A DNA stretch of 64,000 nt from CAYGSN01 sp964352675 (GTDB taxonomy: Bacteria; Pseudomonadota; Alphaproteobacteria; Micavibrionales; Micavibrionaceae): NCBI GenBank assembly GCA_964352675.1, contig CAYGSN010000006.1, positions 18,884-82,883 of the forward strand. The letters run 5' to 3'. Within the stretch, counting starts at the first letter, position 1, and every line of letters begins with the position of its first letter. The notes under the pieces were generated by a model, which was not told the origin of the DNA, did not search any database, and saw nothing but the letters and a program-made list of their open reading frames with translations. Shown piece after piece: positions 36,145 through 45,228 of the stretch. The position numbers were made by a program, and so were the translations under genes.

Positions 36145-36660
36145 TTAAAAATCATCGCGGCGCAGCTCATCGGCGCGTTCGATTTGTACTTTCCATGTTC
36201 TCGGCACTGCGGAAAGAATCTCGATAAGTTCCTCGCCGGCATAATCTGCGGCGGCTTTCCTGTTGAAGAGGCGGACACGGCCTTTCACCCGGCGTTCAAT
36301 TGTGACCTGCGTGACAGTCTCGTTGGTTTTGTTTTGCGCATCGTCGGTATCGGAATTAGGCGGAATTTCCTCCAGGCGATAGCGCATTTGTGTTTCCGAA
36401 TCGGTCTCAACATCATAAGAGCGGACAGTAAAGGATTCCGGTTCGATGCAGTGAGTAATCGTATGGCTGCCTGCTCCCGGTATGGTAAATGCATCTCCGG
36501 TGTTGATCGCATTTGGATCACGGCGGCCGAGCACGATCAAGGGGCTGCCGGGTTTTCCGGCCTGTACGAATGCTGCAGTTAATTTTTTCCAGGCTTCTTG
36601 TTTTGTGCCGATGGCGGAAAATGTAGCCCTGGCGGCGGAAAATATTTTTGGTTTACTCAT
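36145..36660 (-). CDS. Protein of unknown function
   Basis: The 171-residue product starts MSKPKIFSAARATFSAIGTKQEAWKKL. It has a beta-rich middle, then an acidic linker (EIPPNSDTDDAQNKTNET), then VTIERRVKGRVRLFNRKAAADYAGEELIEIL. No signal peptide or family is recognised. It lies 18 bp after the 2H phosphoesterase-like gene on the same strand and is likely in its operon. Confidence 0.65.
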   Translation of the reverse strand: MSKPKIFSAARATFSAIGTKQEAWKKLTAAFVQAGKPGSPLIVLGRRDPNAINTGDAFTIPGAGSHTITHCIEPESFTVRSYDVETDSETQMRYRLEEIPPNSDTDDAQNKTNETVTQVTIERRVKGRVRLFNRKAAADYAGEELIEILSAVPRTWKVQIERADELRRDDF

Positions 36661-36678
36661 TTTTTGAATTCCTTTTTG

Positions 36679-37149
36679 TTACAAACCTGGATTGTTGCCT
36701 TCGCCACCGCGATTATCTGCGCGCGGTTGGTTTTCCGGGGCGGGCTGGGTTGGCTCGACAATTTGCGGCGTGACCTCGACCGCGATGGGGGGATTGATGA
36801 GTTGAAGCTGGGTATCCCTGTTGGAACGGCTTAGGGCGCCCAGAATAAGTTCATTGGACATCGCCGCATTGTTGCCTTCGGCGAAGGAAATGGTGATATG
36901 CCATGCGCCGCCGCCGGGTCTGGCGCTGGTGCCGTTCACTTCCACGGCCAGGGCTTCTACGCCGTCATGGCAGGCATATCCGACAATTTGCACGGATCGC
37001 GGGGTGAATAATGCGGATTCATCGCGTGTGCCATGGGCGATGGTGATGTGGTGCATGCGGGTTTCGCTGAAGCGTGGCGGGAAGTGTTCCAACAGTTTTT
37101 GCCGGCTTTCATCGCTCAGAACCAGTGCGGCGTAGGGTTTTGTGCCCAT
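36679..37149 (-). CDS. 2H phosphoesterase-like protein
   Basis: The 156-residue product has two H-x-T-x motifs, MHHITIAHG and AWHITISFA, about 60 residues apart. This pair defines the 2H superfamily (LigT, cyclic phosphodiesterases), which opens 2',3'-cyclic phosphates. The N-terminus PYAALVLSDESRQKLLEHFPP recalls ligase-associated CPDase domains. The C-terminal 40 residues are Pro/Asn-rich and disordered. The start MGTKPYAAL has an AGGGA site; an in-frame ATG ten codons upstream (37179) is less likely. An RNA-repair role is plausible only. Confidence 0.65.
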   Translation of the reverse strand: MGTKPYAALVLSDESRQKLLEHFPPRFSETRMHHITIAHGTRDESALFTPRSVQIVGYACHDGVEALAVEVNGTSARPGGGAWHITISFAEGNNAAMSNELILGALSRSNRDTQLQLINPPIAVEVTPQIVEPTQPAPENQPRADNRGGEGNNPGL

Positions 37150-37289
37150 TGATAATCCCTTTTCATTTGCAAAAGACATAAGAACTTAGTGTGCATTATG
37201 TCTTGTTGTCAAATGTTTTGTTTGGAGGGAAATATTGCGGCGGCGCGGGTGCTTGTGCGCCGCTGGCATATGGTATACAAGTTTTTCCC

Positions 37290-39152
37290 ATGACTTCATT
37301 GGCTTCATATTTATCGGGAATTGTGGGCGCGGCGTTTGAGGAGGCCGGGCTGCCTGCCGAACTCGGGCTTGTCCGTGTATCTGATCGTCCTGATCTGGCG
37401 CAATTCCAGTGCAATGGTGCGATGGCGGCGGCGAAACAGGCGGGCAAAAATCCGCGTGAAGTGGCGCAGGTGATTTTGGACCATCTTAAAACCGCTTCAA
37501 TCTCTCTTCCTGAGGATATGAATTATGTAAAATTAAATGAAAGAAGCGAGGATGGGAGTTCTGGAGTTAATGAATTGGTTTTAGCGGAGCAGGTCTTCGA
37601 AAAGCTTGAAATTGCCGGGCCTGGATTTCTGAATATTGACCTCAAAAAATCGTTCATTTCCAGTTTCTTGGCTTTAAATAGCCAAAAAGAAAAATGGGGT
37701 TTTGAGGTTGTGTCTGGTGACACGGTCATTCTGGATTATGGCGGGATGAATGTGGCCAAGGCGATGCATGTGGGGCATCTGCGTTCGCTCGTGATTGGGG
37801 GGTGTTTAAAGAATTTGATGCGCTATGCCGGCTATGAGGCTTTGGGTGATATTCACATGGGCGATTGGGGTTTGCAGATGGGGCAGATCATCAGCGCGTT
37901 TGAGTTGGAACATCCCGAATGGCCGTATTTTGATCCGGATTTTTCTGGTGAATACCCGGTGGAAGCGCCGTTTAGCTACGAAGATCTGGAAGAGATTTAC
38001 CCCAAGGCCGCGCAGGCGTGCAAGGATGACCCGGAGCGGTTGGCGCAGGCACGTACGGCCACGATGGAGCTACAGGCCGGGCGTACGGGCTATCTGGCTT
38101 TGTGGCAGCATTTCATTGATCTCTCAATTGTGGATATCAAGGCCAATATTGCGCGCCTGAATGTGGATTTTGAACTCTGGAAAGGCGAGGCCTGTGTAAA
38201 TAACCTGATCCCGGAAATTACGCAAGATCTGGCACAAAAATCTGTGACAATTCAAAGTGATGGTGCGGTTGTGATCCCCGTTGCAGAAGAGGATGACAAG
38301 GAAGATATTCCGCCGCTTATGTTTGCGAAATCGGACGGCGCAGCGACATACGGGACGACCGATATCGCCACAATTTACGACCGGATCAAGGAATATCCGG
38401 GTCTTGTAAAGATTATTTATGAGACGGATTTGCGGCAAAATTTACATTTTGAGCAGGTTTTTCGTGCAGCGCGCAAGGCCGGATATGCCGAAGGAATTGA
38501 GCTGATCCATATCGGTCACGGCACGGTAAACGGGCCGGACGGAAAACCATTCAAAACCCGCGAAGGCAAAGCCATGAAGTTCGCCGATATGGTTGAAGCC
38601 GTTGTCAATAAAGCCAAAGAGCGGCTTGAGGAGGCTGATCTGGCAACCGATGAAAGCGCGGAAGAGCGAGAGAACATCGCGCAGATGGTGGCGGTGTCTG
38701 TCCTGAAATTCACCGAACTTTCCAACCAGCCGCATATGGATTACATCTTTGATATTGACCGTGTGACGCGGTTTGAAGGCAAGACCGGGCCGTATCTGCT
38801 TTACCAGGCCGTACGTATTCAATCCCTGCTGAAAAAAGCCGAGGCGCAGGGCGATAAAGTCATGGATAATCAAGAAGTTATGATTGATGAGGCGGATCAG
38901 GAACTGGCGCTATTGCTGTGCGAATTCCCGGATCATCTGGCACAGGCGCTCAAGCATTACAGCCCGCATATTCTATGTGACTACGCATACAGGCTGGCCT
39001 CAGCTTTCAGCAGTTTCTACGGCAATTGCCACATTTTATCCGAAGAAAACGAGGCTGTACGTGCCAGCCGTCTGGCGCTTTGCGCGCATACGCACCGTAT
39101 GCTTGTCACTGTTCTGGGGCTTTTGGGCATCGCCGTGCCCGATCGCATGTAA
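37290..39152 (+). CDS. argS: Arginyl-tRNA synthetase
   Basis: The 620-residue class I synthetase charges tRNA-Arg. The N-terminal additional domain is followed by GGMNVAKAMHVGHLRSLVIGG, where HVGH is the HIGH motif; DIHMGDWGLQMG; and VNGPDGKPFKTREGKAMKFADM in place of a KMSKS loop, as in many ArgRS. The C-terminal anticodon domain ends with VLGLLGIAVPDRM. The start MTSLASYLS was chosen over an in-frame ATG 33 codons upstream, whose residues look like leader sequence. Confidence 0.95.
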   Translation: MTSLASYLSGIVGAAFEEAGLPAELGLVRVSDRPDLAQFQCNGAMAAAKQAGKNPREVAQVILDHLKTASISLPEDMNYVKLNERSEDGSSGVNELVLAEQVFEKLEIAGPGFLNIDLKKSFISSFLALNSQKEKWGFEVVSGDTVILDYGGMNVAKAMHVGHLRSLVIGGCLKNLMRYAGYEALGDIHMGDWGLQMGQIISAFELEHPEWPYFDPDFSGEYPVEAPFSYEDLEEIYPKAAQACKDDPERLAQARTATMELQAGRTGYLALWQHFIDLSIVDIKANIARLNVDFELWKGEACVNNLIPEITQDLAQKSVTIQSDGAVVIPVAEEDDKEDIPPLMFAKSDGAATYGTTDIATIYDRIKEYPGLVKIIYETDLRQNLHFEQVFRAARKAGYAEGIELIHIGHGTVNGPDGKPFKTREGKAMKFADMVEAVVNKAKERLEEADLATDESAEERENIAQMVAVSVLKFTELSNQPHMDYIFDIDRVTRFEGKTGPYLLYQAVRIQSLLKKAEAQGDKVMDNQEVMIDEADQELALLLCEFPDHLAQALKHYSPHILCDYAYRLASAFSSFYGNCHILSEENEAVRASRLALCAHTHRMLVTVLGLLGIAVPDRM

Positions 39153-39219
39153 TTCGCTTGCTCCCCTAAAAGTAATTGGCTATTTATGGACAGAATGATG
39201 AATTGGCGCGTCTTCTTAT

Positions 39220-39238
39220 TTGTGTATATTTTACACAA
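39220..39238. repeat. Perfect dyad TTGTGTA-N5-TACACAA
   Basis: A 7-5-7 inverted repeat about 100 bp before the Fic-fold gene. The form is that of a dimeric repressor operator. Confidence 0.55.
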
Positions 39239-39282
39239 TGAAATATATGAGGGAGGGAGCCTGTGTTCACTTAGAAAGAAGT

Positions 39283-39308
39283 CTCGAGAGCAGCTCGAGT
39301 AACTTGAG
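39283..39308. repeat. CTCGAG repeats (three boxes) before the Fic-fold gene
   Basis: CTCGAG at 39283-39288 and 39294-39299, then CTTGAG at 39303-39308. The first two are self-complementary and 11 bp apart, about one helical turn. They lie 30-55 bp before the start codon, a likely operator site. Confidence 0.5.
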
Positions 39309-39337
39309 AATAAGAAGCCGGAAATCGGAATTAAAAG

Positions 39338-40243
39338 ATGCTCGGAATTAATACCATACAAATTACACCGGAGCTTATGACCCGCGCGTGCGAGGTGGAT
39401 GAGTTTAAGGGGCTGTGGAATGGGTTGGACCAGCACACGGTCGGCCTGAATATCCTGAGCGATGTTGCAGAGCATAGCGCGCGGTTTAACCGCGTACTTG
39501 ACCCGCTGAAAAAAGAAAAGGTAACGGTTCTGCTGCTGCAGATGATCCATCAGAAATTCGTGTCTGATAAAAAAGATAACCCCAGCACATTCAAAACCGA
39601 GCCGAACCAGTTGAATATTCTGGGCGCGGATGGCGTTCCGGCCGGGTTTTTAGAGACAGCACCGCCGGAGGATGTTGAGGCGTTGATGAACAAGCTTGTA
39701 AGCTGGTTTGAGCAAGCCTATGAGCGCCGGGATATGCATCCGCTGATTACCATTGCGGTGTTTATGGCGGTGTTTTTGCAGATCAGCCCGTTTGCCGAGG
39801 GCAATATGCGGGTGATGCAGTTCCTCGTGCTGCTCATGCTGCTGCGCGCCGGGTATAAATATGCTCCGTTCCAGCCGATTGAAAAAGCCATGCAGGAGAA
39901 AGCGGATGCGGTTTATCTGGCGCTGAAGCACAATCAGGACAGCCTGGAGGCCGGGCGGCCCGATTGGTCGGAGTGGCTGCGGTGCTTTTTCATGTTAATG
40001 CAGGATCAAAAGGAGGTGCTGGAAAAACGCCTGAACCAGAAAGAGGGTGAGATGCAGCGCCTGCCGACGCTCTCGGCGAGAATTTTAAGGCTGTTCGAAC
40101 ATCACGAGCGCCTGACCATGAAACAGATTATTTTTGAAACCTATGGCCGCCGCTCAACGGTGAAGGTCCGGTTGCGCGAGATGGAAGAGCAGGGCCTCAT
40201 TAAGCGCAACGGAGCCGGGCGCGGGACGTGGTATAGTTTGTAG
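39338..40243 (+). CDS. Fic-fold protein with degenerate active site and C-terminal winged helix
   Basis: The 301-residue protein has the Fic layout: an N-terminal helical region, MHPLITIAVFMAVFLQISPFAEGNMRVMQFLVLLMLLRAGY, then a winged helix (RILRLFEHHERLTMKQIIFETYGRRSTVKVRLREMEEQGLIKR). The catalytic motif HPFx[DE]GNGR reads SPFAEGNMR: the base His is Ser (about S150) and the second Gly is Met. AMP transfer is therefore doubtful. The winged helix and the dyads upstream suggest DNA binding, perhaps self-regulation. Confidence 0.75.
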   Translation: MLGINTIQITPELMTRACEVDEFKGLWNGLDQHTVGLNILSDVAEHSARFNRVLDPLKKEKVTVLLLQMIHQKFVSDKKDNPSTFKTEPNQLNILGADGVPAGFLETAPPEDVEALMNKLVSWFEQAYERRDMHPLITIAVFMAVFLQISPFAEGNMRVMQFLVLLMLLRAGYKYAPFQPIEKAMQEKADAVYLALKHNQDSLEAGRPDWSEWLRCFFMLMQDQKEVLEKRLNQKEGEMQRLPTLSARILRLFEHHERLTMKQIIFETYGRRSTVKVRLREMEEQGLIKRNGAGRGTWYSL

Positions 40244-40344
40244 GGCTGCCATCGTTTCACTTGGGCGTTGTTACTGCGTTGCTCGCGTATTTGTTTCATA
40301 CGCTTCGCTCCTTGTGCCTAGCCCAAGATAAAACGCTATTTGCC

Positions 40345-41025
40345 CTACCTAATCAACAACACCGAATAAAAATGCAGATTGCCGCCGCCATCCTGGCCAC
40401 AGGCGGTTTGCAGATCGTCCAGATCCAGCTCCGCCCCATCAGCGAATGTGCCTGTAAATTTGGTCGTGTCGTGATTGGTGCCGTGGGAAGGCGTGGAGAC
40501 GTCAAGCTGGCGGTTGATTTCGGTGCAAACTGCGCTGGTGACATTCGGCAGGATGATGAGCAGTTCTTCATTGGATTCGGAATCGCTGTCGCAGCCGGCC
40601 CCGCCTGTGCCGAGATCGGTGATACAGTTCTGGCCGGTAATGATCCATTCCCCGCCGGTATTGACGGCGCTTTGCGGGCTGATCCAGGCCATCGCGCCGC
40701 CATCGGGATGGAATATATCGCAGATATTATCCGCCGGTCCGCCCGCATTCGTGTATCCGGTGACAGCGCCGTTGTCGAAATTGATATCGGCTTCCGAACA
40801 ACCCTTGCGGCGCACGCGGTCAACGGCGCGCTGCATTTTCTGGGCGTAGGACAGGATATCGGACGCGGCGAGTTCGACTTCGCGGCTGGAAAGCTGGCCG
40901 GTCGTGGAGGAGCGCAGCCCGCTGCTCACCACAAAAGATAGCGCGGCAAAGAGCGCAATGCCGAGGAAAATGAAGATAAAGACATTGCCGGATTGATTGC
41001 GTGTGTGGTTCTGTAAGCAAATCAT
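40345..41025 (-). CDS. Pilin-like single-pass protein (paralogue of the gene at 3379-4041)
   Basis: The 226-residue product has an N-terminal polar stretch, a hydrophobic helix (GNVFIFIFLGIALFAALSFVV) and an extracytoplasmic domain with conserved cysteines. It shares with the gene at 3379-4041 the motifs GCSEADINFDN, GYTNAGGP, N.CDIF, TDLGTG and C.EIN, and ends FYSVLLIR. The pilus or secretion system it serves is not visible. It converges with the Fic-fold gene. Confidence 0.72.
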   Translation of the reverse strand: MICLQNHTRNQSGNVFIFIFLGIALFAALSFVVSSGLRSSTTGQLSSREVELAASDILSYAQKMQRAVDRVRRKGCSEADINFDNGAVTGYTNAGGPADNICDIFHPDGGAMAWISPQSAVNTGGEWIITGQNCITDLGTGGAGCDSDSESNEELLIILPNVTSAVCTEINRQLDVSTPSHGTNHDTTKFTGTFADGAELDLDDLQTACGQDGGGNLHFYSVLLIR

Positions 41026-41136
41026 GTGTGATTTTAACAGCTAAACCTTCAAATCTAAAGGCCAATAAGGCAAGGGGTTTTTCTTGCATAATCCTGATCT
41101 CTTGTATATACATTGGACATAATTTAAAGGGTTGAG

Positions 41137-42825
41137 ATGACGAAAGTTACTGATCAGGCAATATTGGCTTTTTACCGCGCGGGCCGGCAGACGCAGAGCA
41201 TGAACGCGGATGGCCGGGCTTTGGGATATGGGGGAAAGACCCAACATAAAAGCCTGAAGGCCCGCCTTGAGAGTATGGTAAAATCCGGGGTTTTGCCGCA
41301 GGAGGAATTTGCCACAATTAAAGAAGCCTATCCGCAATGGGGGCAGGAGAGGATTGATCCGATCCCCGATGAGGTGATTCTGGATTTCTACCGCCGCGGG
41401 CAGCAGACGCAGAGCATGAGCGCAGATACCCGGACTTTGGGGTATGGGGGAAAGAACCCTCATACCGTCCTGAAGGTCCGCCTTGAGATCATGGCAAAAT
41501 CCGGGGTTTTGCCGCAGGAGGCGTTTACCACAATCAAAGAAGCCTATCCGCAATGGGGGCAGGAGAGCATTGATCCAATCCCCGATGAGGTGATTCTGGA
41601 TTTCTACCGCGGGGACAAGCAGACGCAGAGCATGAGCGCGGATGCCTGGGCTTTGGGATATGGGGGAAAGACCCCTTATGTGGCCCTGAAGAAGCGGCTT
41701 GAGAGGATGGCCGCATCCGGGGTTTTCCCGCCGGAGGAGTTTACCAAAATCAAAGAAGCCTATCCGCAATGGGGGCAGGAGAGGATTGATCCGATCCCCG
41801 ATGAGGTGATTCTGGATTTCTACCGCCGCGGGCAGCAGACGCAGAGCATGAGCGCGGATGCCTGGGCTTTGGGATATGGGGGAAAGACNNNNNNNNNNNN
41901 NNNNNNNNNNNNNNNNNNNNNNNNNNNNNNNNNNNNNNNNNNNNNNNNNNNNNNNNNNNNNNNNNNNNNNNNNNNNNNNNNNNNNNNNGTTTTCCCGCCG
42001 GAGGAGTTTACCAAAATCAAAGAAGCCTATCCGCAATGGGGGCGGGAGAGGATTGCCACGATCCCCGATGAGGTCATCCGGGATTTTTACCGCGCGGGCC
42101 GGCAGACGCAGAGCATGGGCGTGGATGGCCGGGCTTTGGGATATGGGGGCAAGAACTCTCATGTCGGCCTGAAGGCCCGGCTTGAAAAACTTTTTGAAAA
42201 AGGTGCGTTTACGCCCGCGGAGATCAAAAAAATAAAGACGGGGTATCCGGGCGTAAAATGGGGTTCGTTACCCCCCGAAACCACATTGCGCCGCGCCTGG
42301 GAAGAGGGCATGAGCGCGGATGAGATTGCCATTGAGCTGAGCGTGCCCAAGGGCAAGTTGCGGGCGAAGTTTCAAGAAATGCGCAGGGCGTCTGGCGGCA
42401 AGGCAAAGGGCAAAGGATTGGACGATACGCGCCGCGTGCCGCGGGAGGAATTTCTGGATGCGGTGCGTGGGGCGCCGTCTTTGGCGGATGCGGCAAACGC
42501 TCTGGGGTTGAGTGAAACTGCGGTTCTCAGGCGCGCGGGCCGGTACATGAATATGGGAGAGCTGGAGCTGGAGAGCGCCGACAATGTGCGCTGGGAGGAG
42601 GCACACATGCCTGAAACTCTGCCCGCCGACAGCCCGGCCGCCGTGCTCTGCGCCGTGAAGACCCTTGCTGCGCGGTTTGAAAACAGCGCGCGCGATCCGA
42701 ATTTGAAGGATATTGCGGAGCATCTGAGGATCCCTTTGAAGCGCGCGGGCGATCATTTCGAGTTGCTGGTGGCGCAGGGTCTGCTCGAGCGCGAGGTCCT
42801 AGCAACACCCGAAGTTGCGGCTTAG
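41137..42825 (+). CDS. Protein of tandem 72-residue repeats with C-terminal helix-turn-helix-like region
   Basis: The frame runs across a 100-N gap and contains at least six repeats of 72 residues, each with FYR.G.QTQSM, LGYGGK, LK.RLE.M and a conserved AYPQWG near the end. Adjacent repeats are nearly identical, also at DNA level. Residue differences fall mainly just before and after LGYGGK. The last 190 residues have several short helix-turn-helix-like segments (EGMSADEIAIELSVPKGKLR, SLADAANALGLSETAVLRR, NLKDIAEHLRIPLKRAGDHF), typical of DNA or RNA binding. I do not know the family. It converges with dotL, 3 bp between stops. True repeat number is unknown because of the gap. Confidence 0.7.
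   Translation: MTKVTDQAILAFYRAGRQTQSMNADGRALGYGGKTQHKSLKARLESMVKSGVLPQEEFATIKEAYPQWGQERIDPIPDEVILDFYRRGQQTQSMSADTRTLGYGGKNPHTVLKVRLEIMAKSGVLPQEAFTTIKEAYPQWGQESIDPIPDEVILDFYRGDKQTQSMSADAWALGYGGKTPYVALKKRLERMAASGVFPPEEFTKIKEAYPQWGQERIDPIPDEVILDFYRRGQQTQSMSADAWALGYGGKXXXXXXXXXXXXXXXXXXXXXXXXXXXXXXXXXXVFPPEEFTKIKEAYPQWGRERIATIPDEVIRDFYRAGRQTQSMGVDGRALGYGGKNSHVGLKARLEKLFEKGAFTPAEIKKIKTGYPGVKWGSLPPETTLRRAWEEGMSADEIAIELSVPKGKLRAKFQEMRRASGGKAKGKGLDDTRRVPREEFLDAVRGAPSLADAANALGLSETAVLRRAGRYMNMGELELESADNVRWEEAHMPETLPADSPAAVLCAVKTLAARFENSARDPNLKDIAEHLRIPLKRAGDHFELLVAQGLLEREVLATPEVAA
41155..42246 (+). repeat. Tandem 216-bp repeats inside the gene at 41137-42825
   Basis: The marker GAGGTGATTC occurs at 41371, 41587 and 41803, a strict 216-bp period. 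At least three intact units, one cut by the gap and two more diverged end units can be seen. Near-identity points to recent duplication or gene conversion, and explains the assembly break. Confidence 0.85.
41889..41988. other. Assembly gap (100 N) inside the repeat array
   Basis: A run of 100 N of conventional length. Sequence on both sides belongs to the same 216-bp repeat, so the true gap probably contains further repeat units. Confidence 0.9.
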
Positions 42826-42828
42826 TCC

Positions 42829-45213
42829 CTATTCCGCCGCGTCGATATTGTCGCTGTTTTTGAAGATGGCTTTTTTGGTGTCTTTGGCCGCGTTTTCGAT
42901 GATATCGAGGATTTCTTTGGGCAGGGCCGCAGGTTTTGCAGCAGTCTGAGTAGCGGCGGTTTCAACGGGCGCAGTCAGGTCTTTATAGCTTTGCGGTTCC
43001 TGCGCGGCGGCGGTGGCCGGCGTCGTCGTCGGAGTGGCCGGAGGCGCAGCAGGCGTTTCGGCTTTTGCATCATCGCTTTTGGAGAAGAAGGACATAGGCG
43101 CATCTTTGGGAGCCTTGGCGCTGCTGTCTTGCGGCTTGGTTGCTGTGGGCTGTTCCGCAGGTTTTGTTGGAGCCGGAGGTGTGACAGGAGGCGCAGCCGG
43201 TGTAGCTTGTGCAGCAGGGGCAGCTTGCTGTGGTGCACTGAGATCATTGTCCAGCCCGTGCACCTGCACAATCGCAGCGATTCCGGAATCCACCGGATTG
43301 GCTTTATTTTTTTCACCCAGGCCGAAGCCTTTCTTCAGTGCCTCGATCTCCTTGGGCGTTTCAACATCGACATCGGCGCGTTTGGCGCTCCATGTTTTAT
43401 TGACCATGAGATCGCGCAATGTGGTGATCGCGCCGGAATGTTTAATCAACTCATCGTCCGGCGGTGGCAGGGAGAGGAAGCGCGTCACGCGCATCGCCTT
43501 GGCATGGCCGGGATTGGAATAGAACACGCGGCAATCATGAACGCGGTCACCGAAAGTTATGATGGCCTGGCCTTCCTTATAGCTGCGCAACTCGTCATAG
43601 GAAGCGCGCGCGCGACTTTGTATCCCGGCCTGTTTGCTGCCGAAATAGGATTTCCCGCCGCCCTGGATTTCGAAGTTCGAGACTTCGGTGACCAGCGCCT
43701 GTCCGACAGTTTTTTCGAAGAACTCTTTGGTTTCGGTCGGGTCTTCGAGCTTGCCGAAGATCTTGATGTTACAGTTGGCGAGAATGGAGTTGGCCTCCTC
43801 GCGCACGCGTTTTTTCATCGCCGGAATGTCCTGGCCGGAGAAGACAAGGCAGAAGCCCAGTGAGCGGGCTTGGGCTGCCATCACTGCCATGCCCTGCGCA
43901 GTGTAGTAGCCGACCTCGTCAAACACGGTCATGAATGGTGTGGCGGAATGGGTGGGCTTGTTTTCAATCACAGTGTCGGAGGTGCCCTCCACTGTGGAGC
44001 CGAGGGTCGAGCCCATCATCCCCTTCATGGTGGCGGCGACGATTTTACCAAGGTTGGCGATCTCGTCAGAGGATTTTTCCAGAGCGGGGATCAGCACGAC
44101 CAGAACGCGGCGGTTCAGAACGACATCCACCATATCGACATCGGCTGCCTGGGTGTCGAAAATGTAACCGTAATCATCGCCAAGGGATTGCAGCGAGCGG
44201 GTAAACTGCATGGCGAGATAGCCGTGTTGCTGGTTCGCGGTTGTCGTATCGGGTGGTGGTCCGCCGCCATCGGGCGGTTTAATCTGGCCGTTATCGTCAT
44301 AGGCATCGTGGGTAAAGCCGGGCAGGGTATCGAGATAGCCTTTCATTCCGCCGCGGATGGTTTCCGGCACCGCGCTGTCGCGTGCCAGTTTGACGATGTT
44401 ATTCAGGCTGAGGTTGTCGCGCAAGATACGCACGGATAGCGGCACGTCCTGATTATCCCGTTTCCAGCAGAGCACGGGCATCATCGCGCTGACCAATGAA
44501 ATTGCGCGTTCCGACCACATGGCGTTATCGCCCTGCGCTTCGGGCATCAGGGAGACCAGCATGTTGGTCAGGTAAGAGGCCGAGCCCGAAGAAAACGGGT
44601 TCATGGTGTTGGACGGGGCCTTCACATTCGAGTTCCCGGTCATGTAGTTCAGCACCAGCAAATCATCGTCCCGGCCAAAACGGCGCACGAGGGAGGACAG
44701 CGAAGACCAGAGATCCGTATCGGCCTTACCATCGACATAGACAAAGCCGGAGCCCCAGGTCATGGCGTTGGTGACCATGGATTTCAGCCCTTCGGTCTTA
44801 CCGGCGCCGGTGGTTCCGAGATACAGAATATGCGTCCGCGCATCTGAGTTGGAGAACCAGACTTCTTCCTTGGTTTGTTCCAGATTGCCGAGATAGAGAA
44901 TCCCTTCGGCCTTGCCACTTTTTCCGGGGCCGGAATTGTTTCCGTCTTTATATTGGGCGCCCATCGGCAGTTTGAAAGCCAGCGAACGGTCGCGTTTCCA
45001 CAGCCACCAGAAATAAAGCGCCAGGAAGATGAACAGCACATCGGAAAAAGCCAGAACCCATGGATTCATATGAATTGCGGCGGCGGAAAGAATAAAAATC
45101 GCCGTTGCATTTGTGGAGTTGGACATCCCGTCGGCCAGACGCATCCAGATCGGACGGATATCACGCAATATCGCCTTATGCTTGTGTTCGTATTTCCTCT
45201 GGTCTAATGCCAT
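42829..45213 (-). CDS. dotL: Type IVB secretion coupling ATPase, DotL/IcmO family
   Basis: DotL is the coupling ATPase that recruits substrates to a Dot/Icm-type secretion channel. The 794-residue protein has two membrane helices (about 37-50 and 54-72), Walker A GTTGAGKT (133-140), SGFVYVDGKADTDLW, a Walker B region FMTVFDEVGYY and arginine-finger-like stretches in the VirD4 fold. The C-terminal 200 residues are a Pro/Ala/Thr-rich linker with an amphipathic end, different from Legionella DotL, where that part binds IcmSW. It is the last gene of dotM-X-dotL. Confidence 0.85.
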   Translation of the reverse strand: MALDQRKYEHKHKAILRDIRPIWMRLADGMSNSTNATAIFILSAAAIHMNPWVLAFSDVLFIFLALYFWWLWKRDRSLAFKLPMGAQYKDGNNSGPGKSGKAEGILYLGNLEQTKEEVWFSNSDARTHILYLGTTGAGKTEGLKSMVTNAMTWGSGFVYVDGKADTDLWSSLSSLVRRFGRDDDLLVLNYMTGNSNVKAPSNTMNPFSSGSASYLTNMLVSLMPEAQGDNAMWSERAISLVSAMMPVLCWKRDNQDVPLSVRILRDNLSLNNIVKLARDSAVPETIRGGMKGYLDTLPGFTHDAYDDNGQIKPPDGGGPPPDTTTANQQHGYLAMQFTRSLQSLGDDYGYIFDTQAADVDMVDVVLNRRVLVVLIPALEKSSDEIANLGKIVAATMKGMMGSTLGSTVEGTSDTVIENKPTHSATPFMTVFDEVGYYTAQGMAVMAAQARSLGFCLVFSGQDIPAMKKRVREEANSILANCNIKIFGKLEDPTETKEFFEKTVGQALVTEVSNFEIQGGGKSYFGSKQAGIQSRARASYDELRSYKEGQAIITFGDRVHDCRVFYSNPGHAKAMRVTRFLSLPPPDDELIKHSGAITTLRDLMVNKTWSAKRADVDVETPKEIEALKKGFGLGEKNKANPVDSGIAAIVQVHGLDNDLSAPQQAAPAAQATPAAPPVTPPAPTKPAEQPTATKPQDSSAKAPKDAPMSFFSKSDDAKAETPAAPPATPTTTPATAAAQEPQSYKDLTAPVETAATQTAAKPAALPKEILDIIENAAKDTKKAIFKNSDNIDAAE

Positions 45214-45228
45214 TTAATGGCTCCCTTT

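Noticed and set aside
41155..42246. Regular direct repeats as a CRISPR array
   Set aside because: The 216-bp units are continuous coding sequence with no spacers, and no cas gene is near.
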